This document shows positions 61,599 to 64,000 of a stretch of DNA of 64,000 bases, one piece after another (positions within the stretch are counted from its first letter, which is position 1; each line of letters opens with the position of its first letter). The stretch lies in contig NC_003413.1 of the NCBI RefSeq assembly GCF_000007305.1, positions 1,297,318-1,361,317 on the forward strand, read 5' to 3'. Made by a program: the position numbers and the translations under genes. This DNA comes from Pyrococcus furiosus DSM 3638 (GTDB taxonomy: Archaea > Methanobacteriota_B > Thermococci > Thermococcales > Thermococcaceae). The notes under the pieces were generated by a model. The model had not been told where the DNA came from. It did not search any database and saw only the letters and a program-made list of their open reading frames with translations.

Positions 61599-61969
61599 TC
61601 TTGCTCACCCTCCTCCTTTTTCTTTCTTTCAAGATGCTCCTTGTACTTATCCACGACACTTCCTTCCCAGAGGGGAATTCCTGACTTGTAAGCTGCCCTA
61701 ATCAATGCATGAGCGCTAATTGGGTTTGTTAAGAGTAAAAATGCTGCAATCACGATAGCCTTAGTCAGCCATGCAACGCTGAACCCTTCTCCCAGGGCCC
61801 AAATTCCAGTCCCAATTATTACGCCAAGAGAACCTAAGGTTGCGCTCTTAGTTGCAGTCTGCATTCTATTGTAAACATCTGGCATTCTAATTAGACCAAG
61901 CGTTGAGAGAAGGTAAAATACCGTCCCAAAAAGTACTAGGAGTTCTCCTATTAATGAGAGAACACTCAT
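61595..61969 (-). CDS. mbxC: MBX subunit C (MrpG-like)
   Basis: A 124-residue membrane protein with LGLIRMPDVYNRMQTATKSATLGSLGV and LLLTNPISAHALIRAAY, paralogue of MbhC. It starts within the mbxB stop codon. Confidence 0.93.
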   Translation of the reverse strand: MSVLSLIGELLVLFGTVFYLLSTLGLIRMPDVYNRMQTATKSATLGSLGVIIGTGIWALGEGFSVAWLTKAIVIAAFLLLTNPISAHALIRAAYKSGIPLWEGSVVDKYKEHLERKKKEEGEQE

Positions 61970-62220
61970 AGGCCTCCCTCCAAGTATCTAGCGAAGGCTA
62001 TAACTCCCGCAAATGACAATATCGCGTATACTAAAGCAACATCCAGAAAGATTATCCTCCTGTAGTATAAGGCGAAGAGAACCATTAGCCCCACTGTTAT
62101 GGTGGTCATAATATCTACAGCCACTAACCTATCAACGGTTGTTGGCCCTCTAAATACCCTGTACATGCTGAGAAGTGTTGCTACTCCAATTAGGAGGAGA
62201 TATATGTTAACCCCTATCAT
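61966..62220 (-). CDS. mbxB: MBX subunit B (MrpF-like)
   Basis: An 84-residue three-helix protein with GPTTVDRLVAVDIMTTITVGLMVL, paralogue of MbhB. It overlaps mbxA and mbxC by 4 bp each. Confidence 0.93.
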   Translation of the reverse strand: MIGVNIYLLLIGVATLLSMYRVFRGPTTVDRLVAVDIMTTITVGLMVLFALYYRRIIFLDVALVYAILSFAGVIAFARYLEGGL

Positions 62221-62723
62221 TCAAAAATCACCCTTAAGAATTTTTCAAAAGGTTTAGTTATGTGCTCAGAAGCTCCCTCAACGGAGGAATCTTTGACATC
62301 TATCCAGTGAATAAAGTACTTATCTCCATCAACATCTAGAGTTATTGTTCCTGGAGTCAGGGTTATCGAATTTGCCAACGCCATCTTGCCCACGTTGTTG
62401 GTGAGCGTTGTCTTACACTCCACTATTCCTGGGTTTATGGGCCTCTTTGGGTGGAGCACTCTGTATGCTACATCTAAGTTTGCCATAATCATGGCCCACA
62501 AGAAGTAAGGAATATATGCAATAAAGTAGAGGACTCTTTTAGGATGAAGATTTGCCAATCCCCTAGTTGTGAAGATTTCATATGTGAAGAGTGCAGCTAT
62601 TGCAGAGAACAAAGCTCCAATTGTCAGTTCTTGAGGATCAAGACTTGCTGTCAAGAATAGCCAAATTATGAACAGGACTATGAAAGTGTACAGATACCTG
62701 CTAATTGAACTTGCTTCCTCCAT
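62217..62723 (-). CDS. mbxA: MBX subunit A (MrpE-like)
   Basis: First gene of the MBX operon. The 168-residue MrpE-like protein has three N-terminal helices, MIMANLDVAYRVLHPKRP and ANSITLTPGTITLD, paralogous to MbhA over its length. ATG at 62723 follows GGGGGGCTGTGA. The promoter, with TATA at 62791-62798 and a SurR-type site downstream of it, lies in the 205-bp spacer. Confidence 0.94.
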   Translation of the reverse strand: MEEASSISRYLYTFIVLFIIWLFLTASLDPQELTIGALFSAIAALFTYEIFTTRGLANLHPKRVLYFIAYIPYFLWAMIMANLDVAYRVLHPKRPINPGIVECKTTLTNNVGKMALANSITLTPGTITLDVDGDKYFIHWIDVKDSSVEGASEHITKPFEKFLRVIFE

Positions 62724-62767
62724 TCACAGCCCCCCTAGTTTTGAATGAAAAATTTTGCAATAATTTA

Positions 62768-62784
62768 CACCATTGGTTAACAAC
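62768..62784 (-). promoter_or_regulatory. SurR-type site over the MBX promoter
   Basis: GTTGTTAACCAATGGTG matches GTTn3AACn5GTT with one mismatch (last T to G). It lies between the TATA box and the predicted transcription start of mbxA, the position of a repressor, in agreement with SurR repressing MBX when sulfur is absent. Confidence 0.6.
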
Positions 62785-62790
62785 GAAATC

Positions 62791-62798
62791 TTATAAAT
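62791..62798 (-). promoter_or_regulatory. TATA box of the MBX operon
   Basis: ATTTATAA on the minus strand, about 26 bp before a predicted start near 62768. The leader before mbxA would be about 45 nt. Confidence 0.55.
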
Positions 62799-62817
62799 GT
62801 TTGCCTTTGTCCGTCTT

Positions 62818-62826
62818 GTTTTAAAC
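62818..62826. promoter_or_regulatory. Further SurR-type half site
   Basis: GTTTTAAAC fits GTTn3AAC. It is placed upstream of the MBX TATA box and about 60 bp upstream of the TATA box of the radical SAM gene (TTTTATAG, 62889-62896), so it could affect either gene. Confidence 0.35.
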
Positions 62827-62888
62827 ATGAGATTATGAAATCAAAATTTCATACATATGAAAATTTAGTTTCAAATATAGGCAAAACC

Positions 62889-62896
62889 TTTTATAG
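62889..62896 (+). promoter_or_regulatory. TATA box of the Tes/MJ0619-like gene
   Basis: AACCTTTTATAGGG about 36 bp before the ATG at 62929; start of transcription near 62918. A ribosome site is weak (CAGGTGG, 62918-62924). Confidence 0.5.
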
Positions 62897-62928
62897 GGAG
62901 AAGGGGGTATAGGTCTTCAGGTGGTAAC

Positions 62929-64000
62929 ATGGCTGAGAATTTAAGTGCTGGGGAAGTTCCGAGTGGTGAGAAAGAGTTCGAAGCACTAACTAAAAGAATG
63001 CGGGAAATAATAGAATTTCCCGAGATAAGTGAAGAGGAATTTGAAGAAATGCTAAAAAATGCAAATCGAGGTTACGGAGAACCACTCCCCCATAGAACCT
63101 ACTCACTCTGTCCTGAGAGTAGGAGAGTAGTTCCCGCAGTCGTTTGGGAAAAGGATGGAATGGTCTGGATAACGAAGAAGTGTCCCGAAGGTATAATTAC
63201 AGACTTATATTCTGAAGATGTTGACTTATATTATAGATTTCTACGATGGAAGTTCGAAGATAAAAAGCTATTCTCAGTAAATGTTCCTAATACTGGAATT
63301 AACTGTCCCTTTGACTGTGGCCTTTGTGCAAGACATAGATCTCACACAAACCTTCTCAACATAGTCCTCACAAACAGGTGTAATCTTAGCTGCTGGTACT
63401 GCTTCTTCTATGCAAGAGAAGGAGAACCAGTATACGAGCCAACTCTAGAGCAAATAAGGATGATGCTAAGAAATGCAAAGAAGGAAAACCCAATTGGAGC
63501 AAACGCAGTCCAGTTCACTGGAGGAGAGCCCACTTTAAGAGACGATTTAATTGAAATAATAAAGATAGCCAAAGAGGAAGGATACGACCACGTTCAGCTA
63601 AACACCGATGGAATAAGACTAGCATTTGAGCCTGAATTAGTTAAGAAGATAAGAGAAGCAGGAGTAAACACTCTATACTTGAGCTATGATGGAATGACGC
63701 CTCAAACTAACTGGAAGAATCACTGGGAGATTCCACTGATATTTGAAAACGTGAGAAAAGCCGGTGGCCCCGGAATAGTTCTAGTCCCAACACTAATTAG
63801 AAATGTCAATGACCACGAAGCTGGGGCTATAATAAACTTCGGACTTAATCATCTTGACATAGTTAGAGGAGTAAACTTCCAGCCAATATCCCTAGTTGGT
63901 AGGGTACCCAAGAAGGAGAGGCAGAGGTTCAGAATAACGATTGCAGGAGCAATTAAGAAGATAGAAGAGCAAACAAATGGGGCTATATCTAGAGATGACT
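62929..64000 (+). CDS. MJ0619/Tes-like radical SAM protein (partial, C-terminus off the right edge)
   Basis: The reading frame starts at ATG 62929 and is open to the edge (357 codons). The radical SAM motif CNLSCWYC gives C151, C155 and C158. It is preceded by another cysteine group CPFDCGLCARH and an N-terminal rubredoxin-like pattern (SLCPESRRVVPAVVW ... KKCPEG), followed by TGGEPTLRDD and NTDG. This multi-cluster layout is that of MJ0619 and its relatives, including the tetraether lipid synthase Tes/GDGT-MAS that couples biphytanyl chains. Membership of the Tes clade cannot be decided from the part seen, so a lipid function is likely but not proven. Confidence 0.75.
   Translation, partial: MAENLSAGEVPSGEKEFEALTKRMREIIEFPEISEEEFEEMLKNANRGYGEPLPHRTYSLCPESRRVVPAVVWEKDGMVWITKKCPEGIITDLYSEDVDLYYRFLRWKFEDKKLFSVNVPNTGINCPFDCGLCARHRSHTNLLNIVLTNRCNLSCWYCFFYAREGEPVYEPTLEQIRMMLRNAKKENPIGANAVQFTGGEPTLRDDLIEIIKIAKEEGYDHVQLNTDGIRLAFEPELVKKIREAGVNTLYLSYDGMTPQTNWKNHWEIPLIFENVRKAGGPGIVLVPTLIRNVNDHEAGAIINFGLNHLDIVRGVNFQPISLVGRVPKKERQRFRITIAGAIKKIEEQTNGAISRDD

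Overview
The window is chromosomal DNA of a hyperthermophilic euryarchaeon of the Thermococcales, most likely Pyrococcus furiosus. The evidence is two paralogous Mrp-type respiratory operons (MBH and MBX/MBS), a flap endonuclease of exactly 340 residues with the known Pyrococcus catalytic layout, an S-layer protein, glycerol-1-phosphate dehydrogenase, C/D box guide RNAs, an intron-containing tRNA-Met, a CGP-CTERM surface protein, TATA/BRE promoters and SurR-type operators. Genes are dense, AT-rich, often overlap by 1-20 bp and mostly carry strong GGAGGTGA ribosome binding sites.

Layout. 1-14.4 kb: archaeal lipid synthesis (egsA, cut by the left edge), intron-bearing tRNA-Met, repair (type 4 uracil-DNA glycosylase), an Xre-like regulator, phosphopantothenate synthetase, OsmC protein, two radical SAM proteins, RqcH of ribosome quality control, a GH57 glycogen-branching enzyme, serA and ketopantoate reductase. 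14.4-25.1 kb: an unknown protein with an internal duplication, the S-layer protein, an FKBP isomerase, TrmY, proteasome beta subunit, the KH/beta-CASP nuclease aCPSF1, a threonine-synthase-like protein lacking its PLP lysine and fused to a winged helix, and UMP kinase. 25.4-31.8 kb: an oligopeptide ABC transporter whose binding protein looks circularly permuted. 31.8-40 kb: PsiE-like protein, FEN-1, an operon ending in trm5b with one frameshifted member, a GC-rich structured RNA, a HAD phosphatase, the decayed remains of an AbiE-like gene pair, a class III aminotransferase and thioredoxin reductase.

40-62.7 kb is the energy-conserving core. The 14-gene MBH operon (mbhA-N, plus strand, H2-evolving, ion-pumping) and the 13-gene MBX operon (mbxA-N, minus strand, sulfane-sulfur reducing) converge on a 5-kb spacer holding a PAPS-reductase-like protein, a Lon-like surface protease, a small membrane protein and CoaBC. 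SurR-type sites (GTTn3AAC) lie upstream of the MBH and MBX promoters, placed as expected for activation of MBH and repression of MBX. The right edge cuts a Tes/MJ0619-like radical SAM gene.

The less ordinary content is three C/D box sRNA genes embedded in or abutting protein genes, the GC-rich RNA, the permuted binding protein, the Lys-to-Arg pseudoenzyme-winged-helix fusion, the A8 frameshift gene, and the toxin/antitoxin fossil. No CRISPR array, insertion sequence or rRNA gene was seen.
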